A DNA stretch of 32,246 nt from a virus. The stretch covers positions 1-32,246 of IMG/VR virus record IMGVR_UViG_3300037189_014564. One strand, 5' to 3'. The translations under genes and the position numbers were made by a program. Within the stretch, counting starts at the first letter, position 1; each line of letters opens with the position of its first letter. Below, in pieces: positions 1 to 7,994 of this stretch. The notes under the pieces are model-generated. The model was not told where the DNA came from and made no database searches. It saw only the letters and a list, made by a program, of their open reading frames with translations.

Positions 1-102
1 CGCAAACGTGCGATTCCCCGAAAATAGGGATTCGAGCCAAAATCGGTGAGCCGGGTGCTAGTGGTAACTCGTTACGCGTGACACCGTAACGAAACTAAGT
101 TC
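1..102. other. non-coding leader at the left edge
   Basis: I find no convincing gene here. The stretch holds the first copy of the CGTGACAC motif (77-84), which ends 18 bases before the ATG at 103. No clear Shine-Dalgarno sequence precedes that ATG. An upstream gene or genome end may lie just outside the window. Confidence 0.5.
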
Positions 103-459
103 ATGGTCGAGATTCGGACGTGCGCTTGCGGTTGCGGTGAGGAAACTCCGCGCTCCGCGAAAACCGGTCGTCCGCGCATCTACGCTTCGGGCGCCTGTCG
201 AGTCCGAGCTCTTCGTCGCCGCCGTGCGCTTGCCGAGATTGAGGCGCTTCCGGACTACGTCCTCGAGTCTCCCGTCTCTTACCGTGCCGTCCCGACGGAC
301 GAGCAGGTAGCGCAAGCCATTTTGCAGACCCGCGCGGTCGGCTTCGCTCTCCAGCGTCTCGGAGTCGAAGCTAGGCCCGAACTAGCTTGGCGCTGTACGA
401 CCCTCGGCGACGCCATTATCGAATCCCTCCGCTCCACGTTCCCTGAAACTGAAAGGTAA
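103..459 (+). CDS. small protein with N-terminal Cys motif, possible DNA-binding zinc ribbon
   Basis: 118 aa, not firmly recognised. The N-terminus has a CxCGCG cluster (Cys7, Cys9, Cys11) and a further Cys near residue 33, followed by a run of arginines (about residues 35-42). This resembles the small zinc-ribbon pattern in which a YCSxAC-type segment is followed by Arg-rich sequence. The rest is helical and acidic. The start is the only in-frame ATG and sits at a fixed distance from the CGTGACAC motif with no obvious ribosome binding site. It precedes the ParB-like gene by only 4 bases, so it is probably cotranscribed with it. A DNA- or RNA-binding role is inference only. Confidence 0.6.
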   Translation: MVEIRTCACGCGEETPRSAKTGRPRIYASGACRVRALRRRRALAEIEALPDYVLESPVSYRAVPTDEQVAQAILQTRAVGFALQRLGVEARPELAWRCTTLGDAIIESLRSTFPETER

Positions 460-463
460 GCCC

Positions 464-985
464 ATGCCCGAATCCCTCTCCGTCCGCAAGGTCGCTCTAA
501 AGACCCTCGTCTCCGACCCGCAGAACGTCAGGACGCACGACGAGAAGAACCTCGAAGCTATCCGTCGATCGCTGACCGCGTTCGGGCAACGGAAGCCAAT
601 CGTCGTCGCTCCCTCGAACGACGGTCGTCTCGTCGTTATCGCCGGGAACGGAACGCTCGAAGCCGCCCGGTCGCTCGGCTGGACGGATATCGAGGTAACC
701 GAAGTCCCGAAGGATTGGGACGCGGACAAGGCCCGCGCTTACGCTATCGCCGACAACCGGACGGCGGAGCTCGCCGACTGGAACCAAATCGAACTCGCTT
801 CGGCGCTGCTCGACCTCGACGCGGTCGGTTGGTCGGCGCAGGACATGGGCTTCGAGCTTCCGGACTCGCCGGACTTCCAACCCGAAGACGAAGAGCAACC
901 CCGCCTCGACGAGAAGAACCCAACTACTTGCCCCGCTTGCGGTCACACCTGGACGACGGTCGGCGGGAAGGTCGTCGAGGTATGA
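464..985 (+). CDS. ParB-like nuclease (ParB/Srx fold) domain protein with C-terminal zinc ribbon
   Basis: 173 aa. Residues about 7-110 match the ParB/sulfiredoxin N-terminal domain: a VSDPQNVRTHDEKNLEAI segment, then FGQRKPIVV, then the GNGTLEAARSLG signature, then RAYAIADNRT. This domain binds CTP or phosphate in ParB relatives and occurs in many phage nuclease-like or modification-associated proteins. There is no centromere-binding helix-turn-helix domain, so it is not a full ParB. The C-terminus carries CPACGHTW, half of a zinc ribbon. A good ribosome binding site (AAAGGTAA) precedes the ATG. Its stop overlaps the Mom-like start as ATGA, and ParB-like/Mom pairs next to terminase genes are a known actinophage arrangement, suggesting a shared role in DNA modification or its targeting. 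Confidence 0.8.
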   Translation: MPESLSVRKVALKTLVSDPQNVRTHDEKNLEAIRRSLTAFGQRKPIVVAPSNDGRLVVIAGNGTLEAARSLGWTDIEVTEVPKDWDADKARAYAIADNRTAELADWNQIELASALLDLDAVGWSAQDMGFELPDSPDFQPEDEEQPRLDEKNPTTCPACGHTWTTVGGKVVEV

Positions 986-1644
986 CTCTCAAGGTCGCTC
1001 CGTGTAGCAACGACGCCGCGAAGTACGCCGTCGAGAACTGGCACTACTCCCGCATCCTCCCGACCGGGAAGATAGTCAAGCTCGGTGTCTGGGAGGACGG
1101 GAAGTTCATCGGCGTGGTTCTCTTCTCGCGCGGCGCTTCGCCGAACCTCGGAACGGCACTTGAGCTCGACCAGACGCAAGTCTGCGAACTGACTCGCGTC
1201 GCTCTAACGAAGCACACCGCTCCGGTCTCGCAAATCGTCGCGCTTGCTCTCTCGACGCTCAAGGAGACGAACCCCGGTCTCCGAGCCGTTATCTCTTTCG
1301 CTGACCCGCAACAGGGACACCACGGCGGAATCTACCAAGCGGGCAACTGGATATACACGGGCTCGTCGAACCCGGTTACCGAATACTTCATCGGCGGTCG
1401 CTGGCGTCACACTCGAGGCGCTTATCACGACCCGCGCCGGCCCACGGCTCCGAAGCGCGAAGCTCCCGGCAAGTACCGCTACATTTACCCTCTCGACAAA
1501 CCGATGCGCCGTACCGTAAATCTGCTACGCTTACCGTACCCCCACGCGGTCGAGGGCTCGGAGGAGAGCCGCGACGGTTCCACCGTCGAGGGGCAGGTTC
1601 GAACCCTGCCGACCGCTCCAATAGAAACTCCCGAGCATGGCTAA
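982..1644 (+). CDS. Mom-like DNA adenine modification protein (GNAT-like fold)
   Basis: 220 aa from the ATG that overlaps the upstream stop as ATGA; the reading frame stays open for 89 codons upstream but that part is a shadow of the ParB-like gene. Residues 15-150 show the phage Mom-like pattern: AVENWHYS, LGVWEDGKFIGVVLFSRGA, ELTRVAL, then FADPQQGHHGGIYQAGNW. In phage Mu, Mom carries out the acetyltransferase-fold modification of adenine that shields DNA from restriction. Conserved sequence appears to end near PYPHA (about residue 192). The last 30 or so codons lie inside a tRNA gene (1546-1620) read in the same direction, so the annotated C-terminus may be a tRNA-encoded tail. The stop overlaps the small terminase gene by 8 bases. 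Function is by family resemblance. Confidence 0.75.
   Translation: MTLKVAPCSNDAAKYAVENWHYSRILPTGKIVKLGVWEDGKFIGVVLFSRGASPNLGTALELDQTQVCELTRVALTKHTAPVSQIVALALSTLKETNPGLRAVISFADPQQGHHGGIYQAGNWIYTGSSNPVTEYFIGGRWRHTRGAYHDPRRPTAPKREAPGKYRYIYPLDKPMRRTVNLLRLPYPHAVEGSEESRDGSTVEGQVRTLPTAPIETPEHG
1546..1620 (+). tRNA. tRNA-Gly(TCC) with encoded CCA, embedded in the 3' end of the Mom-like gene
   Basis: Folded by eye. Acceptor stem GCGGTCG (1546-1552) pairs perfectly with CGACCGC (1610-1616). D arm GGCTC/GAGCC spans 1555-1570 with a six-base loop. Anticodon stem CGACG/CGTCG (1572-1588) has loop GTTCCAC with T33 and anticodon TCC at 1579-1581. T arm GCAGG/CCTGC encloses TTCGAAC (1593-1609). Discriminator is T1617, followed by CCA. 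Oddities are A instead of T at position 8 and a short D loop, as seen in divergent phage tRNAs. It would read GGA; in the RecT-like gene I counted GGA for about 7 of 21 glycines. It is in sense orientation inside a protein-coding frame. Confidence 0.85.
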
Positions 1645-2128
1645 GGGACGACCCGTCGATCCGACTCGCGCAAACCGGGGGACGGGCAACCGACCGAAGC
1701 CCGGAGAAGCGAAGAAGGTTCTCGCGCCGTCGCCTATCGCCGTGCCGGTTCCCGTCGACGCGTACCCGCCTACAGACCTCATCCCGGAGGACGTTCACGG
1801 CGTCTGGCGGGCAGTCGTCGCTGACCTCGGTAAAGCGAACAATATGCGGGAGTCGTATATCCCGGCGGTCGAAGCGTATTGCCTCGCGGTCTACACCCAC
1901 GCGCAAGCTTCGGCGAACATCAAGCAATTCGGCGTCCTGGTCAAAGGCCCGAACGGCCCGATAGCTAATCCGCTGCTCAAAGTCCAGAAGGACGCGTCCG
2001 CGTCGATGCTCCGCTTCGCCGAGACCCTCGGTCTTACTCCCGCCGCCCGTATCCGTCTCGGGCTCATGGAGATTACCGGTATGTCTCTCCTCTCCACGCT
2101 CAACGCATCTATCGACGGGAAGAACTAA
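1637..2128 (+). CDS. terS: terminase small subunit (P27 family)
   Basis: 163 aa. The C-terminal half has the P27-type pattern: a helical segment with AVEAYCLAVYTHAQA, then VKGPNGPIANPLLKVQKDASASMLRFAETLGLTPAAR, and a LGLM end helix. Small terminase binds the packaging site on phage DNA and regulates the large subunit during genome packaging. The N-terminal 40 residues are Pro- and basic-rich and probably disordered. It starts inside the last codons of the Mom-like frame (8-base overlap), 17 bases after the tRNA, and its stop overlaps the terL start as TAATG. Position directly before terL supports the call. Confidence 0.85.
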   Translation: MAKGRPVDPTRANRGTGNRPKPGEAKKVLAPSPIAVPVPVDAYPPTDLIPEDVHGVWRAVVADLGKANNMRESYIPAVEAYCLAVYTHAQASANIKQFGVLVKGPNGPIANPLLKVQKDASASMLRFAETLGLTPAARIRLGLMEITGMSLLSTLNASIDGKN

Positions 2129-3576
2129 TGCCTCGCTACACGCAGGTCGGACTTGCTCGAGCCGAAAGAGTCCGTCGGTTCTCCGAACTTCACGTCCGGC
2201 ATATGAAAGATCGGTGGGCCGGCAAACCCTTCGACCTCGAACCCTTCCAATGGGAGAACATGATTCTCCCGGTCTACGGCTCGACCCTAAAAGGCAAACG
2301 CAAGTACAAGCGAGCTCTCTTCGGTCTGCCCCGTTGGTCGGGCAAGTCGGAGATTACCGCCATGCTCCACCTTTACCACCTCTACGGGGAACCGGTCTAC
2401 GGCGGCGAGCAATACGCGTTCGCTACGACGCGCCAACAGGCGGCGATTATCTTCGACACCGCAAAACGAATGATCAACGCCGACCCGCTCCTCCGGTCTA
2501 TGACGAAGGTCTACCGCAACGTAATCGAAGTCGTCGAGACTGGCGCGACGTTCCGGGCGCTCCCGTTCGACGCCGACACCTCGCAAGGCTTCCACCCGAG
2601 CTTTGCTTCGGGCGACGAAGTCCACGTTATGAAAGACCTCTCCATGGTCGAGAGCATGGTCACGGGTATGGTCGGTCGCGAGGAGGGACTCTTCGTCGCT
2701 ATCAGTACGGCGGGCGCTAGGCCCGGTAACGGCGTCGATCTCCTCCGCGAACAATGGGCGACCGACCCGGCTTCGTACATCTATTGGCAGGGAGCGAAAG
2801 AGACCGACGACCCGCACGACCCGGCGACGTGGCGCAAGGCGAACCCGGCGTCCTGGATTACGCCGGAGATGCTCCAATCGCAATACAACGCCGTCCCTCT
2901 GCCGGTCTTCCAGCGCCTTCACCTGAACATCACTCCGACCGACGGCGACAACGCTCGAGCGTTCAACCCGAGAGCTTGGGAAGCTTGCGACGCCGACCCC
3001 GTTATCGACCTCGAACGTCCTTGCGTTATCGGCGTCGACGCTGCTCCCCGTCGAGACAAGACCGCCGTCGTCCTCGACCAACGCGACGCCGACGGATTCC
3101 ACAACGTCAAAGCGTGGTCGTTCGACGCTGACCCCGAAGCTGGACTCCTCGACTTCGACGAGCTCAAGCACCTGCTCCGCGAACTCCACCAGACGTACAA
3201 CGTCTCGCGAATCATCGTCGACCCGGCGCACCTCTTCGCGATTATGGACGAGCTCGCCCGCGAAGGACTCCCGGTCGAAGACTTCCCGCAGAACGCGTCC
3301 CGAATGATTCCCGCCTCGATGAACCTCTACGACCTAATCCAAATGGGACGTATCCGGCACGGCAACGATCCGATGCTGACGAAGCACGTCCTCAACGCCG
3401 GAGCGAAAGAAATCCCGCCGTCCGGTTGGCGACTAACGAAGGTCTCTCCGCAGGAGAACATCGACGCGGCGGTCTCGCTCGCTATGGCGGTTCATATCGC
3501 CGAGTCGGAATGGGCGCTCGGAGGCCCGTCGTTCGCTTCGACCGGCGGAGTCTATTCGCTCGACGTAAGTATCTAG
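2128..3576 (+). CDS. terL: terminase large subunit
   Basis: 482 aa, close to the usual length. The N-terminal ATPase has a Walker A variant GLPRWSGKS (residues 66-74), a Walker B-like FASGDE (159-164) and a coupling-type ISTAG segment near 192. The C-terminal RNase H-like nuclease shows the acidic set D304 (IGVDAAP), D365 (IIVDPAH) and D446 (ENIDAA). The enzyme packages DNA into the prohead and cuts the concatemer. It follows the small subunit with a one-base overlap. After the stop come a CGTGACAC motif copy and a 56-base gap to the portal gene. Confidence 0.95.
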   Translation: MPRYTQVGLARAERVRRFSELHVRHMKDRWAGKPFDLEPFQWENMILPVYGSTLKGKRKYKRALFGLPRWSGKSEITAMLHLYHLYGEPVYGGEQYAFATTRQQAAIIFDTAKRMINADPLLRSMTKVYRNVIEVVETGATFRALPFDADTSQGFHPSFASGDEVHVMKDLSMVESMVTGMVGREEGLFVAISTAGARPGNGVDLLREQWATDPASYIYWQGAKETDDPHDPATWRKANPASWITPEMLQSQYNAVPLPVFQRLHLNITPTDGDNARAFNPRAWEACDADPVIDLERPCVIGVDAAPRRDKTAVVLDQRDADGFHNVKAWSFDADPEAGLLDFDELKHLLRELHQTYNVSRIIVDPAHLFAIMDELAREGLPVEDFPQNASRMIPASMNLYDLIQMGRIRHGNDPMLTKHVLNAGAKEIPPSGWRLTKVSPQENIDAAVSLAMAVHIAESEWALGGPSFASTGGVYSLDVSI

Positions 3577-3632
3577 CGTGACACCTCGGCGAGACTCGAA
3601 ACGAAACTGAAACGGCAGAACGGAAAACGCCC

Positions 3633-5486
3633 GTGCAACTAAACCCCTTCGCCGCTCTGCGAGGTCGGAGCGAACAGCGTTCGCAAGACGCTATCGACGC
3701 TCTCGCTCAAGCGTTCTTCTACGGCGGAAACGTCTCCGCCTCCGGCGTGAGGGTAACTCCCGAGACCGCTCTCGCTTCCGTCGCCGTCGCTGCTTGCGTC
3801 GAAGTACGCGCCGAGACGTTCTCCGCTCTTCCTGGTGGAGTCTTCCGCAAGGAAGACCGTAAGCGCGTCCCGGTCTCCGACCACGACGTCTACCGTCTCC
3901 TCTTCGAACGCCCGAACGACCTTATGACCTCGGGCGAAGCACTGCGCTGGAAGCAGATTCGACAGGACGTGACCGGCAACGCCTACTTCCGCGTTATCTG
4001 GAAGCAGGGACGCCCGAGCGAGCTATGGCCCCTCTTCGGTACGAACCCGCAACTCCGCACCGCGAACGGCAAGGTCGCCTACCGCTACGAGGGAGACGAC
4101 GTAACCCCAAAGGGCGACTACTCCGCGCGAGACATTCTTCAGTTCAAAGGCCCGTTCCTAAAGAACCCGTTTGAAGCCGCGTCGCCAATCGACCTTATTC
4201 GCGACACTATCGGTCTCTCTATCGCGACCGAGCAGTTCTTCGGACGGTTCCTCAACAACGGTTCGCACTTCCCGACCTACCTCGAGACCGACAACACGCT
4301 AACCCCGGACGACGTCAAGGCGATTGCGAACTCGCTCTCGACGACCGCCGGAGTCCTTGGCGCGGGCAAGACCCGCATCTTCGACCGAGGAATCAAGGTC
4401 AAGCAGAACCAGATGAGCCTCAAGGACGCCGACCTTAGTGGACAGATGCGTTGGTATCTCGAGCAAATCTGTCGTATCTACCGCGTACCTCTTCCCCTGG
4501 TTCAGGACTGGACGCACGGAACCTACACGAACTCTGAACAGGCGGGACTCTGGTTCGCCCAGCACACGATTACGCCTATCGCCGTCGATACCGAGCGCGT
4601 CGTCCGCAAGCTCTTCATCTCCGGCGAAGAGAACCTCTACGTCAAATGGAACGTCGACGCGATTCTCCGAGGGGACTACACGGCTCGAACCGCCGGCTAT
4701 TCGACCCTTATCAACGCCGGCGTAATGAGCCCGAATGAGGCTCGCGCCTACGAAGACATGGACCCGTACGACGGCGGCGACGAATACCGCGTCCCGCTCA
4801 ACACGGCTCCGGCGGGCGAAGCTCTCGGCGGCGAAGCTCCGAAAGCCGCGAGCAACACGGTAAAAGCCGTCGAGGTCGACGCGCCCGCCGATCCGACAAT
4901 CGAGCCGGGAGATTCTGCCCAGCCTCGCTCGGTACTCCAACCCGTCATCGACGACGTCATCGACCGTATCCGTATTCGCGCGAAGCAGGACGCCGAACGT
5001 GGACGTCCCGCCGAGACTACCCGCGCGTGGGCTATCGAGCACGTTATCCCGCCGCTCGAGCGAGCTCTAACCCTCGCGGGCGAGACTGTCTCTGCGAGCG
5101 AGATTGTAGACGAAGCTCTCGGCGAGAACCGCGCGACCGGCTCGATTGACGTTCCTACCTATGTAAGCGAGAACGCTGCTCGCGGCGTAAAGCTCTACGA
5201 AGACGGTCGCGGAGGAGACGGACTCGTCGACGCGACTATCCGTGACGCCCGCGCTCTCGCTGACGGAAACGTGACCGAAGCGAAGGTTCGCAAGATAGGC
5301 CCGTGGATTGACCGTCACCTGGTCGACCTCGATGCGCCGAAGAATAGCGACCCTAAAGACCCCGGATATCCCGGAGCGGGCCTAGTCGCCATGCTCCTAT
5401 GGGGTGGCGGGTCAACTAAGGAATCGGCGACGCGAACCCGCGACTGGGCCTATGCCGAAGTCGAGCGCCTCGACAACGCAAACTAA
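3633..5486 (+). CDS. portal protein (HK97 type) with C-terminal extension
   Basis: 617 aa from a GTG start; HK97-type portals are usually 400-450 aa. Residues about 30-400 match the portal family: an ASVAVAACVEVRAETFSALP helix, LLFERPNDLMTSGEALRW, VTGNAYFRV, ILQFKGPFLKNPF, IGLSIATEQFF and the EQICRIYRVP helix followed by SEQAGLWF. The portal forms the dodecameric vertex through which DNA enters. After a low-complexity acidic linker (about 395-435) there is an extra domain of roughly 180 residues containing KNSDPKDPGYPGAGLVAMLLWGG near the C-terminus, a sequence type also seen attached to other phage head proteins. No strong ribosome binding site is visible before the GTG. Confidence 0.9.
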   Translation: MQLNPFAALRGRSEQRSQDAIDALAQAFFYGGNVSASGVRVTPETALASVAVAACVEVRAETFSALPGGVFRKEDRKRVPVSDHDVYRLLFERPNDLMTSGEALRWKQIRQDVTGNAYFRVIWKQGRPSELWPLFGTNPQLRTANGKVAYRYEGDDVTPKGDYSARDILQFKGPFLKNPFEAASPIDLIRDTIGLSIATEQFFGRFLNNGSHFPTYLETDNTLTPDDVKAIANSLSTTAGVLGAGKTRIFDRGIKVKQNQMSLKDADLSGQMRWYLEQICRIYRVPLPLVQDWTHGTYTNSEQAGLWFAQHTITPIAVDTERVVRKLFISGEENLYVKWNVDAILRGDYTARTAGYSTLINAGVMSPNEARAYEDMDPYDGGDEYRVPLNTAPAGEALGGEAPKAASNTVKAVEVDAPADPTIEPGDSAQPRSVLQPVIDDVIDRIRIRAKQDAERGRPAETTRAWAIEHVIPPLERALTLAGETVSASEIVDEALGENRATGSIDVPTYVSENAARGVKLYEDGRGGDGLVDATIRDARALADGNVTEAKVRKIGPWIDRHLVDLDAPKNSDPKDPGYPGAGLVAMLLWGGGSTKESATRTRDWAYAEVERLDNAN

Positions 5487-5512
5487 CGTGACACGAAAGA
5501 AACGATAGAGAT

Positions 5513-6832
5513 ATGAGCAAGGTCGAAATCCGCGCCGTAAGCGACGTAGCGTTCTCAATGGAGAACGGTCGTCCCCGTATCGACGCCCGCGCTATCCTCT
5601 TCGACTCGTGGAGCGTCGACCTCGGCGGCTTCCGCGAGCGCATCATGCCGGGAGCTGTGAATCTCGACGCCGACCTCGTCGCTCTATTCGACCACGACTC
5701 GAGCATGGTTCTCGGACGTGTGACCGCCGGAACTATGGACGTCCGACAGGACTCCTCCGGTGTCGCGTTTACGGCGTACCCGCCGGACACGACGTGGGCG
5801 AAAGACCTCTCCGTCTCAATGAAGCGCGGCGATATCCGAGGTTGTTCGTTCCGAATGATCGTCGACGAAGACGAGTGGTACACAAAGGACGGCTTCGTCT
5901 ACCGCGACGTAAAGTCCGCTCGCATCTCCGAGCTCACGATTACGTCCATGCCCGCCTACCCGGAGACGACCGCCGAAGCCCGTTCGAAGGTCGAGTCGGT
6001 TATCGAGAAGCGCGTCGGTCGCGTCCTCTCCGCATCGAACGAAAACGCTCTCCGCGAAGCTCTCGTCGCTCTCCAGAACGTCCTCTCACAGCTTGACCCC
6101 ACCGGAGCCGAGGAGGATTCGGCTAACCGCTCAACCTCTACCCCGAAGGTGGAACCTATGAAGTCCGAAACCCGCGCCGTCGCGCTCGAGCCCACAAGCA
6201 TCCCCGACCTGGTCGAAGAGCTGACCGAGACGTTCGCTGACGTCGTCTCCTTCTACCTTCGCGCACACGGAGCGCACTGGAACGTCGTAGGTCCGAACTT
6301 CTCCGAATACCACCAGCTCTTCGAAGAAATCTACGAAGACGTCTACAGCTCCGTCGATCCGCTCGCCGAGAACCTCCGCAAGCTTGGCTCGACCGCTCCG
6401 TTCCAGCTTCCCGCTCTCGTCGAGCTCCGCGACCTCACGGACGCGAACGTCGGACAGAACGCGACCGCTCTCGCACAGGACTTGTTTACCGCTAACGACG
6501 TCGTCATCGACTCGCTCGCCGACACGTTCGACTGCGCTATCGAAAACAACCAGCAGGGCCTTGCGAACTTCCTCGCCGAGCGCATCGATATGCACCAGAA
6601 ATGGAAGTGGCAACTCTCCGCCTCCCTCGGGTCTGAAGCCCTCGACCCGACCGTCGACCCAATGGACGCTAACGGCGTCGACCCGGACGACGCAGAAGAA
6701 AGCTCCGAACCGGAAAGCACAGGCGGCGCGCCCGTGAACATGGCTCGGTCATCGGTCGGCGCGACCGAAACCCCAACCCCGAAGCGCGGCTTCTCGCCAA
6801 TCTTCGGATTCATCCCTAACCGAAAGGACTAA
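5513..6832 (+). CDS. prohead protease (HK97/S78 type) fused to a Dps-like ferritin domain
   Basis: 439 aa. Residues about 1-165 are an HK97-type prohead protease: a DARAILFDSWS start, GFRERIMPGAV, catalytic His61 in ALFDHDSS, catalytic Ser112 in GCSFRM, and ELTITSMPAYPET. A linker follows, then from about residue 226 to 375 a Dps-like ferritin domain with HWNVVGPNF. The predicted ferroxidase residues H255, H267, D282 and E286 have spacing 12-15-4, the same as H51, H63, D78 and E82 in E. coli Dps. The C-terminal tail is acidic and Pro-rich. The protease cleaves the capsid delta domain during maturation. The position of the Dps domain is where a scaffold protein is often nested in lambda-like phages. 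Start preceded by CGTGACAC at fixed distance. Confidence 0.9.
   Translation: MSKVEIRAVSDVAFSMENGRPRIDARAILFDSWSVDLGGFRERIMPGAVNLDADLVALFDHDSSMVLGRVTAGTMDVRQDSSGVAFTAYPPDTTWAKDLSVSMKRGDIRGCSFRMIVDEDEWYTKDGFVYRDVKSARISELTITSMPAYPETTAEARSKVESVIEKRVGRVLSASNENALREALVALQNVLSQLDPTGAEEDSANRSTSTPKVEPMKSETRAVALEPTSIPDLVEELTETFADVVSFYLRAHGAHWNVVGPNFSEYHQLFEEIYEDVYSSVDPLAENLRKLGSTAPFQLPALVELRDLTDANVGQNATALAQDLFTANDVVIDSLADTFDCAIENNQQGLANFLAERIDMHQKWKWQLSASLGSEALDPTVDPMDANGVDPDDAEESSEPESTGGAPVNMARSSVGATETPTPKRGFSPIFGFIPNRKD
6158..6832 (+). CDS. possible nested Dps-like protein from an internal in-frame start
   Basis: An ATG at 6158 (Met216 of the fusion) is in frame and preceded by AAGGTGG ending 5 bases upstream, a usable ribosome binding site, exactly between protease and Dps domains. 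Initiation here would yield a free 224-residue Dps-like protein, parallel to the nested protease/scaffold arrangement of lambda C and Nu3. Dps proteins form 12-subunit shells that bind DNA and oxidise iron. Whether this start is used cannot be told from sequence alone. Confidence 0.45.
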   Translation: MKSETRAVALEPTSIPDLVEELTETFADVVSFYLRAHGAHWNVVGPNFSEYHQLFEEIYEDVYSSVDPLAENLRKLGSTAPFQLPALVELRDLTDANVGQNATALAQDLFTANDVVIDSLADTFDCAIENNQQGLANFLAERIDMHQKWKWQLSASLGSEALDPTVDPMDANGVDPDDAEESSEPESTGGAPVNMARSSVGATETPTPKRGFSPIFGFIPNRKD

Positions 6833-6836
6833 TGAC

Positions 6837-7979
6837 ATGGACTACCGTGCCATTGACCGTAAGGCAGAGGAGCTCCGCGCCGCCGGTGCCGAACTCGCTG
6901 CTAACACCGAGCTCGTTGCGGAAGACCGCGACAAGCTAATGAAGATCACGGGACAGCTCGAAGAGCTCGACCGTCTGCGTCTCGAGGCCCGCGACGCCGA
7001 GATCGCTGAAGCCCGCGCTATTGCCGAGGGTGGACGTGCTATCGGTGAGACGACCGAGGACGCTCGCGTATCGGACGCGTTCCGTTCATACATGAAGTCC
7101 GGCGCTGAAGACCGTGCCGTTCTCGCTATGACGGACGCAAACGGTGGCTACATCGTTCCCGAGCCCGTTCACGCTCCGCTGATTGAGAAGTTCCGCAAGG
7201 TCTCTCCTCTTCTCCAGAACGTGACCGTGTTCAACATGAGCGGCGACACCACCATGTACCTGCCCCGCAAGGACACGCACGGTGTTACCGCCAACGCAAC
7301 CGAGTCCGGTTCGCGTACCGAGCAGAGCGAGCCGACGTTCACCAACGCGTCGCTTCAGGCGTTCGACCTCTACACCGACCAGCGTTACAGCCAGCAGTTC
7401 CTGGACAGCGTCGACGGTGCAGAGACCATGGCTACCGAGTGGATTTATCAGGACTTCGCTGAGAAGTTCCAGAGCCAGCTCGCTCAGGGAGCCGGAACCG
7501 GTTCACAGCAGGCTGCTGGTATCTTCCTCGCTTCGTCCTCGTACAGCACCCAGCTTTCGGGCTCCGCTGCCGCGCTGACGAACACTTCGTTCCTGACCAC
7601 GTTCTTTGCGCTTCCGCAGAAGTTCCGTGCGACCGCGAAGTGGTACCTCTCGCCCGCAACCCTGTCGAGCATCATGGGATTCGCTTACCCGAACCTCAAC
7701 AACACCCCGCTCGTTCAGACCACCGCAGACGGTCACTTCACCATTCTTGGTAAGCCCGTTGTCGAGGTTGACGACGCTCCCGCTATCGGAGCTTCGAACT
7801 TCCCCGTCGCCTTCGGTGACCTGTCGCAGGGTTACGCCGCTGGAATCCACAAGAACGCCAGCATCCTGCGCGACCCCTACACCGCCGCTCCTCTGGTGCG
7901 TTACTACGGTCTCGCCCGCATGGGTGGAACCGTTTGGAACAAGGACGCAGTCATCCTGCTCAAGTCCAACAACGCCTAA
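6837..7979 (+). CDS. major capsid protein (HK97 fold)
   Basis: 380 aa. Residues about 1-75 are a charged coiled coil of the delta-domain type (runs of Ala/Glu/Arg), probably removed by the protease upstream. The mature part begins around MTDANGGYIVPEPV (about residue 98) and shows the HK97 capsid pattern: LIEKFRKVSPLLQNVTV, a TESGSRTEQSEPTF loop, then a C-terminal domain with YPNLNNTPLV, LGKPVVEVDDAP and VAFGDLSQGYAAGI. A strong ribosome binding site (GAAAGGA) precedes the ATG. Codon choice here leans more to CTG, GTT and GGT than its neighbours, as expected for a highly expressed gene. A long hairpin follows the stop. Confidence 0.95.
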   Translation: MDYRAIDRKAEELRAAGAELAANTELVAEDRDKLMKITGQLEELDRLRLEARDAEIAEARAIAEGGRAIGETTEDARVSDAFRSYMKSGAEDRAVLAMTDANGGYIVPEPVHAPLIEKFRKVSPLLQNVTVFNMSGDTTMYLPRKDTHGVTANATESGSRTEQSEPTFTNASLQAFDLYTDQRYSQQFLDSVDGAETMATEWIYQDFAEKFQSQLAQGAGTGSQQAAGIFLASSSYSTQLSGSAAALTNTSFLTTFFALPQKFRATAKWYLSPATLSSIMGFAYPNLNNTPLVQTTADGHFTILGKPVVEVDDAPAIGASNFPVAFGDLSQGYAAGIHKNASILRDPYTAAPLVRYYGLARMGGTVWNKDAVILLKSNNA

Positions 7980-7994
7980 CCCGGCAACCAAAGC

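Noticed and set aside
715-981. Upstream part of the Mom-like open frame
   Set aside because: Arg-rich low-complexity translation antisense to no gene but overlapping the ParB-like gene in another frame; the real start is the ATGA-coupled ATG at 982.
464-985. A true plasmid-type ParB acting on the parS site
   Set aside because: The protein lacks the helix-turn-helix and dimer domains needed to bind parS; only the N-terminal fold is present.
2287-3231. 314-codon minus-strand frame inside terL
   Set aside because: High-GC shadow of terL with Arg/Val-rich composition and no recognisable domain.
4299-5042. Minus-strand frame inside the portal gene
   Set aside because: Shadow of the portal gene; no start signals or domain.
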